Of a stretch of 64,000 bases of DNA, positions 38,300-47,378 are shown one piece after another. Position 1 is the first letter of the stretch, and every line of letters begins with the position of its first letter. Source of the stretch: Pseudomonas sp. M30-35 (GTDB lineage: Bacteria > Pseudomonadota > Gammaproteobacteria > Pseudomonadales > Pseudomonadaceae); NCBI RefSeq assembly GCF_002163625.1, contig NZ_CP020892.1, positions 4,650,001 through 4,714,000 on the forward strand. The letters are read 5' to 3'. The notes beneath the pieces are model-generated. The model had not been told where the DNA came from and ran no database searches. It was given only the letters and a program-made list of their open reading frames with translations. Both the position numbers and the translations under genes were made by a program.

Positions 38300-39058
38300 G
38301 TGAGCTACAGGCTAACCCTCGCAACGTTATGCCTACTATTGAGCCTCGGCCCGAACAGCGTGCAGGCGGAAACTTTTCGGATAGGCGCCGAAGACGATTG
38401 GTTTCCCTACACCGCACTGCGCAATGGCAAAATTCAGGGTATGTCAGTGGATATTGTTCGTGCGGCATTTGCCGCCAGCAATACCGATATCGAGTTAGTG
38501 CCTTACCCTTACTCACGCTGCATGGATACCGCGTTGCGCGGCGAGATAATGGCCTGCTTCAATACCTTGCCCAATAAGCAGATTGCCAGCGAATACCTCT
38601 TACCGAATTACCCACTGTTCAACGATGACATCCTGTTGTGGGCCAACAGTAAAACGGCTAGACCTGTGCTCAGCCTTGCTGAGTTAAGTTGGCAATCAGT
38701 TGCCGTCACCATTGGTTATGAATACGGCGCTCAGTTCGACCAAATGGCGGGCATCCAGCGCGTGCCTGTCAGGCGTGACCTCAACGGATTCATGATGCTA
38801 CAGCGCGGCCGAGTCGACTATACCGCGGCGTATCGCGGAACCGTCAGGGCCTTGATTGCAGAGCGCCCAGAATTTAAAGATGCGTTCACTCCAGTCGCAA
38901 CATTGATCCACGCCCAACTATTCCTGAGCTTCACCCGCAAAGACCCGCGCGCACCGGAACTCATCAGCCGTTTCGATAAGGGTATGCAGATCATTCACAC
39001 AAACGGTACCTATCAGCAAATACTCGACCACTGGCATAATCATCTCGCAGCAGATTGA
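38300..39058 (+). CDS. periplasmic solute-binding protein, family 3
   Basis: Protein of 252 residues. A signal peptide (YRLTLATLCLLLSLGPNSVQA) precedes ETFRIGAEDDWFPYTALRNG and the family pattern GMSVDIVRAAFAASNTDIEL. I start at the GTG at 38300, with GGAGG ten bases upstream, because this places the signal peptide correctly; the frame to 38258 adds a polar stretch. No permease or ATPase is adjacent. It resembles the orphan family-3 proteins common in Pseudomonas that bind amino acids or act as sensors. Ligand unknown. Confidence 0.83.
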   Translation: MSYRLTLATLCLLLSLGPNSVQAETFRIGAEDDWFPYTALRNGKIQGMSVDIVRAAFAASNTDIELVPYPYSRCMDTALRGEIMACFNTLPNKQIASEYLLPNYPLFNDDILLWANSKTARPVLSLAELSWQSVAVTIGYEYGAQFDQMAGIQRVPVRRDLNGFMMLQRGRVDYTAAYRGTVRALIAERPEFKDAFTPVATLIHAQLFLSFTRKDPRAPELISRFDKGMQIIHTNGTYQQILDHWHNHLAAD

Positions 39059-39222
39059 GCGAGCCTTAGCTACACTGATCCAACCTGAGCGTCGCCCAAC
39101 AAAGGAGTCGATACAGAAGGTAGCGAGCGTACACAGTACAAGCCATACAGATAGCCTGGAGCTGAGCTAAAAAAGCATCTTGAGCATCTGTCATACACCG
39201 CGAAGACTGCCCCAAAAGTCTT

Positions 39223-39249
39223 GCGCAGTAGTTTTCAGCGGTTTCCTAA
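39223..39249 (+). promoter_or_regulatory. leader motif shared with elbB, copy B
   Basis: GCGCAGTAGTTTTCAGCGGT followed by TTCCTAA, 20 bases before the TIGR02647 start. It differs from copy A (18532-18560) by one T in the T-run and in the tail. A hairpin, AAGACT (39203-39208) with AGTCTT (39217-39222), abuts it upstream. Confidence 0.45.
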
Positions 39250-39268
39250 AATAATAGCTGGAGTACTT

Positions 39269-39514
39269 ATGGCCTTTACCCCCGAACTTATTGCCGAACT
39301 CGAAATTCTCTCGATGTACAACCTGGGTAACACTAAAGAAGGGCTCAAAGTGCACCACACGGCATCGCCAGCAGCGATAGCAGCCGCTCAGCGCCTGCAT
39401 GCCAAAGGTTTGATCTCGCTCGATGATGGCGGCTACCTGACCAGCCTTGGGTTAGATGCAGTCGAACATACGCAAGTGCTGCTAGGTATTCTCTCCGAGC
39501 CACAGCCTGCTTGA
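39269..39514 (+). CDS. TIGR02647 family protein
   Basis: Small protein of 81 residues matching the TIGR02647 family of gamma-proteobacteria: MAFTPELIAELEILSMYNL at the start, then HTASPAAIAAAQRLHAKGLIS and TSLGLDAVEHTQVLLGIL. The helix-turn-helix-like pattern suggests DNA binding, but no function is established. The ATG at 39269 has CTGGAG five bases upstream; an earlier TTG frame start is not supported. A hairpin GCAGGCGGA/TCCGCCTGC (39527-39549) lies after the stop without a T run. Confidence 0.82.
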   Translation: MAFTPELIAELEILSMYNLGNTKEGLKVHHTASPAAIAAAQRLHAKGLISLDDGGYLTSLGLDAVEHTQVLLGILSEPQPA

Positions 39515-39653
39515 ACACGGCACCCAGCAGGCGGACGTGCTCCGCCTGCCCCGCCTCGCTCATACCCCTCAGAACCTGTGCTGAAAAACCATAGCGCTAA
39601 CGAAAGTATGGGTTAGACTGCCCGTCTGGACAGGGACATGACTAATAATAACA

Positions 39654-41672
39654 ATGTCACATATTCGCAAGCCGCTTGGTAGCAGCTTCCTGATCTCAAT
39701 TAGAGAGTCTTTCATCGCGCTCTTGCCGTTTATTTTGGCAAAGTCGTTTATTTTGCTGATCCTTGCCCTGGTTGTTGCCGCGCCCCTTGAGCACCCACCG
39801 ATTATCCACGCAACACAATGGCTGACCGTATTCAGTGCCCAGCTTTCTTTGCTGTTTCCACTGCTCGCGCTTATTTCACTGTCATTCCACTTTGCTAAAC
39901 ACTTACAACTCTCGGCAGTGGTAGTGTGTTCCCTTGCCTTTAGCAGCTTACTTGCCCTGCATATACCGGCTCAAAGCGAAGGTCCGAATATTGCTTTTAT
40001 CACGGACGTTCTCGGTGACCCTCGCGCCGTTATTCTACCCATTCTGGCGGCCTATTTACTGCGCCCGCTAATCGCAATAAAAGCCTGGCAACTGATTAAA
40101 GGCAAACTATTAAGCAGCTACTTGAAGCAGCACCTTAATAACTCCATACCGACCCTTATTTGTTTTATCTTGTTATTTATCGTCGGTTTATTACTGTCCG
40201 TGATTGCACACTGGATTGTCGACCCACTTATCGTCGTTTTTAACGCGGCTGACATGAGTGTGCAGCTGTTCATACGTACTTTGTTGACGCATGTCTTCTG
40301 GGTGATCGGTGTGCATGGCGACAATGCCTATTTATTGCTGACCGGGACACAAGGTGACGCACGCCTTCTTGCGCCCAACCTAACGACTGATCAATTTATA
40401 AACTTGTTTATTATTTTCGGGGGCAGCGGCGCCACGCTGTCGCTGGTCATTGCGATTTATATAGGCACGCAAGATGCTACGTCGCGACGCCTTGCCAAAA
40501 TTGCGGCGCCGTTTGCGTTATTCAATATAAACGAGATGCTGATCTACGGTCTGCCAATCGTATTTAACCCGCGACTGCTGGTGCCATTTATTACCGTGCC
40601 GTTGCTCAACCTGTGCATTGCCTATACAGCAATATCAACGGGTTACTTTAGCTTCAACGGCCACTCCTTCCCGTGGATTACACCGCCTCTGCTGAATGCT
40701 TATATCGCGAGCGGAAGTATTACCACCGTCTTGCTTCAAGTGGGGTTAATTACCTTAGGTACCTGTATCTACTTACCTTTCGTCAAGCGGCTCTCAATTA
40801 TCTACGAGCGCCATGACCTCGATAACGGGTTAGCTAAACGCGTGCAACTTAATGACGAGATCGGTCGCAGTATTGAGCAACAATATACGCAGAAACAGTC
40901 TGAATCCTTACGCGCTGAAATTGACTTAGAAAAAACCATCAAAGATGTGCTCGCTGGCGATCTACAGTTGCACTACCAACCCAAGCTATCGCTCGAAACC
41001 AATCAAGTCGTCGGTTTTGAGGCACTGCTGCGAATCACCGATGAAACCGGGGTACTCAAAGGTCCTTACTTTGTCGGTGCGTTCCAACGCGCGGGCTATT
41101 CACACATCATCGACCAGTTCGTCATCGACACCGTGGCCGAGGACATTGCCAACTGGGAACTGGAAGGTTTCACCCCAAAAGTCAGTATCAACCTTGACCC
41201 CAACAGCATGGCCGATCCACAGATGCTCAGCACGCTAATCGATCGCCTCGGGAGTTACGGCCCACGCATTGAAATTGAAATACTCGAGTCGGCATTTATG
41301 CTCGAACTCAACCGAGTTGAAAGCTGTATGGGGAAATTGAAAGACCTCGGCTTTAGCTTTTTACTGGATGATTTTGGCACCGGGTATTCCAGCCTCAGTT
41401 TACTGAGCCGGATTAACGTTGACAGCATTAAGCTCGACCGCAGCATTCTTGAAAATGCCAATGAGCATAAAGGCCGTATCCTCTACCGACAGACCTGTTA
41501 TCTGTGCCGCAGCCTCGGCTTTAGCCTGATTGCCGAAGGCGTCGAAACACCTGAGCAAGCAGAGTTTGTGAAAGCCTCAGGCGTGCAATATGTACAAGGC
41601 TGGCTATACGCCAAAGCATTACCCGGCCCCGAAGCGAAAGCATTCGCACTTAACCGCGCCGCAAACCCTTAA
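39654..41672 (+). CDS. PTS EIIC-like membrane domain fused to EAL c-di-GMP phosphodiesterase
   Basis: Protein of 672 residues. Residues about 10-390 are a polytopic domain resembling the cellobiose/chitobiose EIIC porter. They include VHGDNAYLL with a His at about 221, FGGSGATLSLVIAIYIG, and FNINEMLIYGLPIVFNP with a Glu at about 294, the positions that hold sugar in that family. A helical linker (about 390-430) leads to an EAL domain at about 430-665. Its catalytic set looks complete: E456 in FEALLR, SINLDPN, EIEILES, D572-D573 in LLDDFGTGYSS, K in SIKLDRS, E in IAEGVET and Q in YVQGW. There is no EIIA or EIIB domain or neighbour, so it is probably a sugar-sensing phosphodiesterase and not a phosphotransferase. 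A 13-bp stem (41687-41716) follows the gene. Confidence 0.88.
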   Translation: MSHIRKPLGSSFLISIRESFIALLPFILAKSFILLILALVVAAPLEHPPIIHATQWLTVFSAQLSLLFPLLALISLSFHFAKHLQLSAVVVCSLAFSSLLALHIPAQSEGPNIAFITDVLGDPRAVILPILAAYLLRPLIAIKAWQLIKGKLLSSYLKQHLNNSIPTLICFILLFIVGLLLSVIAHWIVDPLIVVFNAADMSVQLFIRTLLTHVFWVIGVHGDNAYLLLTGTQGDARLLAPNLTTDQFINLFIIFGGSGATLSLVIAIYIGTQDATSRRLAKIAAPFALFNINEMLIYGLPIVFNPRLLVPFITVPLLNLCIAYTAISTGYFSFNGHSFPWITPPLLNAYIASGSITTVLLQVGLITLGTCIYLPFVKRLSIIYERHDLDNGLAKRVQLNDEIGRSIEQQYTQKQSESLRAEIDLEKTIKDVLAGDLQLHYQPKLSLETNQVVGFEALLRITDETGVLKGPYFVGAFQRAGYSHIIDQFVIDTVAEDIANWELEGFTPKVSINLDPNSMADPQMLSTLIDRLGSYGPRIEIEILESAFMLELNRVESCMGKLKDLGFSFLLDDFGTGYSSLSLLSRINVDSIKLDRSILENANEHKGRILYRQTCYLCRSLGFSLIAEGVETPEQAEFVKASGVQYVQGWLYAKALPGPEAKAFALNRAANP

Positions 41673-41788
41673 CTGAGAATAATCAACGCTGAGGCTTTCT
41701 TCAGAAAGCTTCAGCGCAGCCGATACAGGCTAAAATATCGCTTGCGAGCTTTTGCCAGTGATCGCAACCCTAAGCGCAGATTGACTAC

Positions 41789-44641
41789 ATGCCCGCTAAT
41801 CAAGAAATCCGCCCTGACCTTGACGACGGCATTGACCGCAAGGCACTCGCACAGCTGCGTAAACGTTTCATTCAGATTAATCAGGGCCGTTTGTTGCGCG
41901 CCAATCAGGCGCTTTCAAGCCGGCAGCAGTTGGTGTTGAAACTGCTGCCACTGCTGCTCCATGTCAATCACCCCTTGCTGCCCGGCTATGTCTCCAGCAC
42001 CACTCCGGCGGGCCTTTGCGGCTATGAACCCGAAGCTGATGTGCTCGCTAACGCGCAGCGCCTGACCCGCTCCTTCACCTACAAAGCACTGCGCGGCAAG
42101 CAACAAGCACCGCTGCAGGGTCTGTTTTTGATGGGCAGCCTCGGCACTCTGGCTCAGGCCGACCAAAGCGATATGGACTTGTGGCTCTGCCACGCTCCTG
42201 AACTCAGTGAACAAGCGCTGGGCGAACTGCGCAAAAAGTGCGCGCTACTTGAAAATTGGGCGACAACTCAAGGCAGCGAGGTGCATTTCTTTCTGGTCAA
42301 CCCCAAGCGATTTCGCCTCGGCGAGCGCGACTCGCAATTAACCTCGGACGACTGCGGCACCACCCAACATTACTTGCTGCTCGACGAGTTTTATCGCACA
42401 GCCATCTGGCTCGGTGGTCGCACGCCCATGTGGTGGCTGGTGCCTGCATTCGAAGAGGCGCGCTACCAAAGCTATACCCAAACCCTGCTTGAGAAACGCT
42501 TTGTGCGCAGCGAAGAAGTGTTGGATCTGGGCAGTCTTGCGCACATTCCACCCGGCGAGTTCATTGGCGCGGGCATGTGGCAGTTATATAAGGGCATCAA
42601 GTCGCCCTACAAGTCGGTGCTAAAGCTGCTGCTGACTGAAATTTACGCCAGCGAACACCCCAAGGTTGAGTGTTTGTCGCTGCGTTTCAAGCATTCGGTA
42701 TTCGCCAACAAACTAGAGCTTGATGAGCTTGACCCATACATCGTGGTTTACCGGCGTATTGAGGAGTACCTGCTCGCGCGTAATGAGCATCAGCGCCTTG
42801 AGTTGATTCGGCGCTGCGTGTATCTAAAAGCCAACAAGAAACTCAGCCGACCGCCACGCAATGGCGTCAAAAGCTGGCAGCGTTTGCTGCTTGAGCGCCT
42901 CAGTGATGAGTGGCAATGGGACCGGCGCAAGCTGGTACTACTCGACAGTCGCAGCCAGTGGAAGGTACGTCAGGTCAATACAGAGCGGCACATGCTGGTC
43001 AATGAACTGACCTACAGTTATCGCTTCCTTGTGCAATTCAGCCGCAATCTGCGTGGCAACAGCACTGTAAGCCAACAGGATCTGGCCATTCTTGGCCGAC
43101 GCCTGTATGCCGCATTCGAGCGCAAGGCAGCTAAAGTCGAGTTTATCAACCCCGGTATCGCCCCCGATCTCGGAGAAGACACTATTACCCTCGTGCATTC
43201 GCCCAGCCCCGAGGCGCCCAACGAACAACAATGGGCCTTGTTTAGCGGCAGCTTAGGCGCGCAGAGCTGGCCGAATTTTGCCCCCATCAAGCGCACTCGG
43301 GAATTGGTTGAGCTGCTGGCGTGGAGCCATCTCAACGGGATCATCGACAGTGGCACGCGGATATCCTTACATCCAGGCGACACTGATCTGACTGAGTTCG
43401 AACTGTCCAATCTACTGCTCAGTTTGCGCCAATCCATAAGCCTGCCACTCCCACCGGTTGGCGAAGCCGCGCTGCGTAAAAACAGTCATCCAAGCACGGT
43501 TTTGCTGCTGGTAAATGCAGGCATCGACCCACTCAAACAGCACAGCCAAATGAATGTGCACATGACCACCGAGCACATTGATGCGCTGGGGTATTCAGGC
43601 GTGCGGGAAAACCTGGTGCAGAGCATCGACCAGGTCAGTCTGAATAGCTGGAACGAGCTGAGTGTTCAACGTTATAGCGGCCCAACAGCGTTAATCGACT
43701 GCCTGCGCGACTACCTCAACCGTCTACCCCGAAATGCAGCGCCGCCGACCTTACAAGTACGCTGCTATTGCCGCAACAGAGCGATGACTATCGCCGAGCG
43801 CGTGGAAGAGTTATTCACCCAGGTTCAAAGTACTCACGCCATAGCGCTGCCCCAGCGCTACATCGTACAAACCAAGCAGCTGTTTCACGTACTTGAGTTG
43901 GGTTCGGCCCCGGTTCACCACAGCACCCTGAACAGCATGACCGAACTGGTCGAGCATCTGGGCAGCGCGCAGAGCCAGACCAGTGCATTGCATGTTGACC
44001 GGAGTGCATTGCAGAACGACGACCTGAGCCTGATTTTGCCCGCCGCCAACGCAAATTGTATTCAAGTGTTTTACCGCATCGTTGGCAATGGCGCAGAGGC
44101 TGAACTGAGCATTCTTGATGAGCACAATGCACTGTGGCGCCAGCGCCTTTCGTTTACCGACGAACACTGCCTGCTGACCCCAATTCAACGCTTTTTGCAG
44201 TCACTGCTGTATCGGCGCAATGCTCTGCTGGCCATGCCTGAGCGACAGCAAGCGCTGCCCGAAATTGCTTACTATCAAGTTCTCCCAGATGCACCCAGCA
44301 CGGCCAAATCCATAATCCAGTGCGAAGCACCGCAATCACCGATCAACCATCCGTTTTACGACGTGCAGGCGATTATCAGTCCAGCAGGCGGCAAGCGCGT
44401 GCGGGTGACGCTTTACTGCAACCATCAAGAGTTTTCGCAACTGCAATATGCAGGCGACTTATACGCGGCAGTGGCTCAACACATTCTGGCTCAGCGGCGC
44501 GGCGGCGAGCGTTATCCGTGCTACATCACTGATGTTGATTTGTCTGCGGTTGTATCTGAAGAAAAGATCCAGACCCTGCACTATTTGCGCTACAAAACCA
44601 CGCTGGAGGCGGCCTTGAATATGGCCCTGCAAAATGCCTGA
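41789..44641 (+). CDS. cyaA: class I adenylate cyclase
   Basis: CyaA makes cAMP for Vfr/CRP-type regulation. At 950 residues it is slightly longer than the E. coli enzyme. The N-terminal catalytic half has GYVSSTTPAGLCGYEPEAD, the nucleotidyl-transferase core LMGSLGTLAQADQSDMDLWLC with its metal-binding Asp pair, and the class I signature LYKGIKSPYKSVLKLLLTEIYASEHP nearby. The C-terminal half (from about residue 550) is the regulatory domain, which in E. coli responds to the PTS; this fits the EIIC-EAL gene next door only loosely. Start at 41789, spacing to a purine-rich site is acceptable. It converges with rnk. Confidence 0.95.
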   Translation: MPANQEIRPDLDDGIDRKALAQLRKRFIQINQGRLLRANQALSSRQQLVLKLLPLLLHVNHPLLPGYVSSTTPAGLCGYEPEADVLANAQRLTRSFTYKALRGKQQAPLQGLFLMGSLGTLAQADQSDMDLWLCHAPELSEQALGELRKKCALLENWATTQGSEVHFFLVNPKRFRLGERDSQLTSDDCGTTQHYLLLDEFYRTAIWLGGRTPMWWLVPAFEEARYQSYTQTLLEKRFVRSEEVLDLGSLAHIPPGEFIGAGMWQLYKGIKSPYKSVLKLLLTEIYASEHPKVECLSLRFKHSVFANKLELDELDPYIVVYRRIEEYLLARNEHQRLELIRRCVYLKANKKLSRPPRNGVKSWQRLLLERLSDEWQWDRRKLVLLDSRSQWKVRQVNTERHMLVNELTYSYRFLVQFSRNLRGNSTVSQQDLAILGRRLYAAFERKAAKVEFINPGIAPDLGEDTITLVHSPSPEAPNEQQWALFSGSLGAQSWPNFAPIKRTRELVELLAWSHLNGIIDSGTRISLHPGDTDLTEFELSNLLLSLRQSISLPLPPVGEAALRKNSHPSTVLLLVNAGIDPLKQHSQMNVHMTTEHIDALGYSGVRENLVQSIDQVSLNSWNELSVQRYSGPTALIDCLRDYLNRLPRNAAPPTLQVRCYCRNRAMTIAERVEELFTQVQSTHAIALPQRYIVQTKQLFHVLELGSAPVHHSTLNSMTELVEHLGSAQSQTSALHVDRSALQNDDLSLILPAANANCIQVFYRIVGNGAEAELSILDEHNALWRQRLSFTDEHCLLTPIQRFLQSLLYRRNALLAMPERQQALPEIAYYQVLPDAPSTAKSIIQCEAPQSPINHPFYDVQAIISPAGGKRVRVTLYCNHQEFSQLQYAGDLYAAVAQHILAQRRGGERYPCYITDVDLSAVVSEEKIQTLHYLRYKTTLEAALNMALQNA

Positions 44642-44737
44642 GTGACCCGCAAATACTTGAAGCACAATCTAAGCAAAGCTAAGGAACCGAGGCTCTGTGC
44701 ATAAGCCCCGGGATTCACTGGCGTATCAAACAGGCGT

Positions 44738-45145
44738 TTAGCGAGAGTATTCGCCAGCAGCTTCCGGCTGATACTCAACCGCCAGTAAAGTCAGCTTGAG
44801 TACTTTGCCGTTAGGGCTGGTCCAGTCAATGTGCTGGCCAACGCTCAGGCCCAGCAAGGCGCTGCCGACTGGCGCAAGAATCGAAACCTTGCCTTCACCA
44901 CCCGCATCCTGCGGATACACCAATGTCAGGTGGTAATCCTTGCCACTGCTTTCTTCACGGCAGTGCACACGCGAGTTCATGGTCACTAAACCGGCGGGCA
45001 CTTCGTCGTGACCGATAACATCTGCACGGTCAAGTTCAGCCTGCAACGCGACAGCACCTGGGCCAAAGTCGTCAAGGTCGTCGAGCAAGCGTTCAAGCCG
45101 CTGCATGTCGAGGCGGGTAATGGTGATTGTCGGTGCGCTGCTCAT
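44738..45145 (-). CDS. rnk: regulator of nucleoside diphosphate kinase (Rnk)
   Basis: Rnk is a GreA/GreB-like protein that affects Ndk levels and, in Pseudomonas, alginate; it can bind RNA polymerase. The protein has 135 residues. A short N-terminal coiled coil (ITRLDMQRLERLLDDLDD) is followed by the FKBP-like C-terminal domain with VHCREESSGKDYHLTLVYPQDAGG and VSILAPVGSALLGLSVGQHIDW, as in the GreA family. The long Gre coiled coil is absent, as expected for Rnk. It has no operon partner, and the terminator at 45212-45240 separates it from the cyaY transcript upstream. Confidence 0.94.
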   Translation of the reverse strand: MSSAPTITITRLDMQRLERLLDDLDDFGPGAVALQAELDRADVIGHDEVPAGLVTMNSRVHCREESSGKDYHLTLVYPQDAGGEGKVSILAPVGSALLGLSVGQHIDWTSPNGKVLKLTLLAVEYQPEAAGEYSR

Positions 45146-45211
45146 GGTGAACGCAGATCTCCTTGAAATACGGATCGTGGGTAAATCGTTTAAAACGAAG
45201 GCTAAAAAAGC

Positions 45212-45240
45212 AAAAACCCCGCCAGAAAGACGGGGTTTTT
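45212..45240 (-). terminator. terminator after cyaY-DUF1289
   Basis: AAAAACCCCG (45212-45221) pairs with CGGGGTTTTT (45231-45240) around a nine-base loop. Reading leftward, T-rich sequence follows. It ends the cyaY-DUF1289 transcript before rnk. Confidence 0.85.
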
Positions 45241-45295
45241 AACAAGTGCTGAAGCTGAACGTACCACAGCCAATTAAATAAACAAGACCACTGGG

Positions 45296-45526
45296 TCAGG
45301 TATTACCTTGCAACAGACGTTGGCTGGCGCGCTGGCAAATTGCCAAACGCTGCGCTGTATCAGACTCACTCCACGCACGAATCTCGTTCAAGGTGCGGCC
45401 ACAGCCGACACAGGTATCGTCATCATCCAGACAGCAACGGCGCTGACAAGGTGACTCCACCGGCTCTGCAGCTAGTTGCGAGATGCCTTGTTGTGTCTCA
45501 GAGCTCGTCGAATTCAAGGTCTGCAC
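45296..45526 (-). CDS. DUF1289 domain protein, overlapping cyaY
   Basis: Small protein of about 76 residues. Its C-terminal part, VESPCQRRCCLDDDDTCVGC followed by GRTLNEI, is the DUF1289 pattern of four or five conserved Cys residues that look like a small metal site. Function unknown. I start at the GTG at 45526, which has AGGA about eight bases upstream; this overlaps the end of cyaY by 29 bases in another frame, implying translational coupling. A TTG at 45520 is an alternative. The longer frame to 45631 runs mostly inside cyaY and is not supported. Confidence 0.75.
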   Translation of the reverse strand: MQTLNSTSSETQQGISQLAAEPVESPCQRRCCLDDDDTCVGCGRTLNEIRAWSESDTAQRLAICQRASQRLLQGNT

Positions 45527-45830
45527 CTGATTGTTCCTGGGTGATGCGCACGAGCATCTCGCCGAGCAGTTCGTCACTGGTATCGCAAATCCAGCGTTCG
45601 CTGGACTGATCGTAATCGAAGTGGAAACCACCCGACTTAGCCGCTACCCACAACTGCCGAATAGGTTCCTGACGGCTCAAAATCAGCTGGCTGCCATTCT
45701 CAAAGCGCACAGTCAGCACGCCAGCTGAGTTTTCCAGATCAATGTCCAAGTCGCTGTCATCAAAAATATCTTCTATCGCTTGCTGCGTAGCATCTACCAG
45801 ATCGTGAAAGCGGGCTTCGGTCAAACTCAT
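45498..45830 (-). CDS. cyaY: frataxin-like iron donor CyaY
   Basis: CyaY binds iron and regulates iron-sulfur cluster assembly on IscU/IscS. The protein has 110 residues. The acidic first helix (EARFHDLVDATQQAIEDIFD) and strand DSDLDIDLENSAGVLTVRFE carry the Asp/Glu residues that bind iron, followed by GSQLILSRQEPIRQLWVAAKSGGFHF. Divergent in other pseudomonads from lptM-lysA-dapF, but here an AraC-type gene lies between them. The 3' end overlaps the DUF1289 gene. Confidence 0.96.
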   Translation of the reverse strand: MSLTEARFHDLVDATQQAIEDIFDDSDLDIDLENSAGVLTVRFENGSQLILSRQEPIRQLWVAAKSGGFHFDYDQSSERWICDTSDELLGEMLVRITQEQSGADLEFDEL

Positions 45831-46017
45831 TGCAAATTACCTCAGAAAATTCAGAGCGTGCAGAACGGTTGGGGAAGTCGATGGTAAGGAATTCGACGTA
45901 AACGTGCGTCCTGCATGTCGAAACGGCTTCGCTGAATCTGGCGCTGTAATCATATAAGACATCCAAGTGTACGGTGTGTTGAGCCTGTTTTGTATGCTTG
46001 TCAGCAATGCTGGCGTT

Positions 46018-47061
46018 TTAGTCCAATGAAAATGAGAGAGAGGCGCGATACTCATGCGGACTTTGCCCAGTCCAGCGACGAAACGCTCGGGCCAACGAAC
46101 CGGCTTCACTGAAACCAACAAGGTAGGCGATTTCGCCCAACCCCAGCTCCGGGTCTGCCAAGTACTGCAGCACCATGTGCTTGCGGGTCTGTTCCAGCAG
46201 TTGATTAAACGACAGGCCTGCATCATTCAACCGGCGCTGCAAAGTGCGCGGACTCATGGCCATCTGCTCGGCAATCTGCGCCAACTCTGGCGTGCCTTGT
46301 GACAACTGCTGAACCAGCAGCAGGCGCGCCTGATCAAGCACGCTATTGCCTTGCTTGATTTCTGTCAGCAAGCGATCAGCGTATGCGTCAAACATGCTGC
46401 GCACCTGAACATCTGCTTGGCTCAACGGGGTGTTGAGCAAGCGTTTGGGGAATACCAGCGCGTTGTCTGCCTGTTCAAACAGAACCGGACATCGGAAAAT
46501 TCGTTGATGCTCACGGGTATCAGCTGGCGCACGGTGCTGAAATCGCACCTCGGTGGGAGGTATCTGCAAACCGCTAATCCAGTGACCAAAGGTCATCCAA
46601 CCGGCCAGTGTTTCCTCGCTCAATTGCCGGGACGGCTGCAACAACGGCTGCCAGCTGTGCGCAACTTGCGCCTCGACACCGGCACGGGGCGGCTCATCGG
46701 CTAGATCAACATGACCGAGATTACCCACCAGTGAGGCGTAACGCGCTTGCCGATGCAATGCATCAGCTAAAGTCGCACAGCTCATGATCAAATAGCCCAG
46801 TACGCCGTAGTAGCCGGGCCGAACCGACTCACCAACATGCAGGCCCAGGCATTCATCGCCACTGGTGCTAACCCCCAACTCAAGCAGTTGGACGTACAGC
46901 TGGGCATCGATGCGCTGGTCGCGTTGACTCAGTATCTGCGGGTTCAGCTTGAGCTGCACAAGCAACTTATCCACAGGCTGACCTTGGCGTTCAAGGTAGT
47001 CGAGCAGCCCCTGTAAATAGGCGACAGAGACCGAACTGGTGAGCGCTGCAAGGTTATCCAT
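46018..47061 (-). CDS. AraC family transcriptional regulator
   Basis: Protein of 347 residues from the ATG at 47061, with AGGAG five bases upstream. The N-terminal domain (about residues 20-200) resembles the arabinose-binding-like effector domain of the OruR/ArgR-type AraC branch. The C-terminal double helix-turn-helix contains AQIAEQMAMSPRTLQRRLND and LGEIAYLVGFSEAGSLARAF, the latter being the AraC signature. The effector is unknown. It is wedged between cyaY and lptM, which are adjacent in the P. aeruginosa order I recall, and no enzyme gene next to it suggests a target. Confidence 0.9.
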   Translation of the reverse strand: MDNLAALTSSVSVAYLQGLLDYLERQGQPVDKLLVQLKLNPQILSQRDQRIDAQLYVQLLELGVSTSGDECLGLHVGESVRPGYYGVLGYLIMSCATLADALHRQARYASLVGNLGHVDLADEPPRAGVEAQVAHSWQPLLQPSRQLSEETLAGWMTFGHWISGLQIPPTEVRFQHRAPADTREHQRIFRCPVLFEQADNALVFPKRLLNTPLSQADVQVRSMFDAYADRLLTEIKQGNSVLDQARLLLVQQLSQGTPELAQIAEQMAMSPRTLQRRLNDAGLSFNQLLEQTRKHMVLQYLADPELGLGEIAYLVGFSEAGSLARAFRRWTGQSPHEYRASLSFSLD

Positions 47062-47243
47062 CACGACTCCTGTGGCTGAACAATTGCCATTCTAGGCTGG
47101 CTTGCCCGTACTTGACCAAACGTAAGCAGGCTCGGCGCTCCAAGCCAGACGCCCTCTTCATACTGGCATTCTTAGCGCATAGGCAAGCCGCCGGGGGGCC
47201 GGTATACTCCTGCTCAATAGTGTTTTTTATCAAGGATTTCCAC

Positions 47244-47369
47244 ATGAAGCGGCTGCTTACTGCCCTTATCGCGATCGTCGCTGTCAGTTCTGTGCTTTCA
47301 GGTTGTGGCCAAAAAGGCCCACTTTACCTGCCGGACGAAACACAAGAACCTGCAGCACAAACCGAATAA
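47244..47369 (+). CDS. lptM: LPS-assembly lipoprotein LptM (YifL/LppL)
   Basis: Lipoprotein of 41 residues. The signal sequence MKRLLTALIAIVAVSSVL ends at the lipobox LSGC; the mature start CGQKGPLYLP is the hallmark of LptM, which helps the LptDE translocon mature. It was formerly called YifL or LppL. The ATG at 47244 has AAGGA at good spacing; the longer frame to 47112 is not a gene. It starts the lptM-lysA-dapF-DUF484-xerC run, as in many gamma-proteobacteria. Confidence 0.93.
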   Translation: MKRLLTALIAIVAVSSVLSGCGQKGPLYLPDETQEPAAQTE

Positions 47370-47378
47370 GGACACTTT

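Noticed and set aside
39527..39549. Hairpin GCAGGCGGA/TCCGCCTGC as an intrinsic terminator
   Set aside because: Good stem but followed by C-rich sequence and no T run, so not called a terminator.
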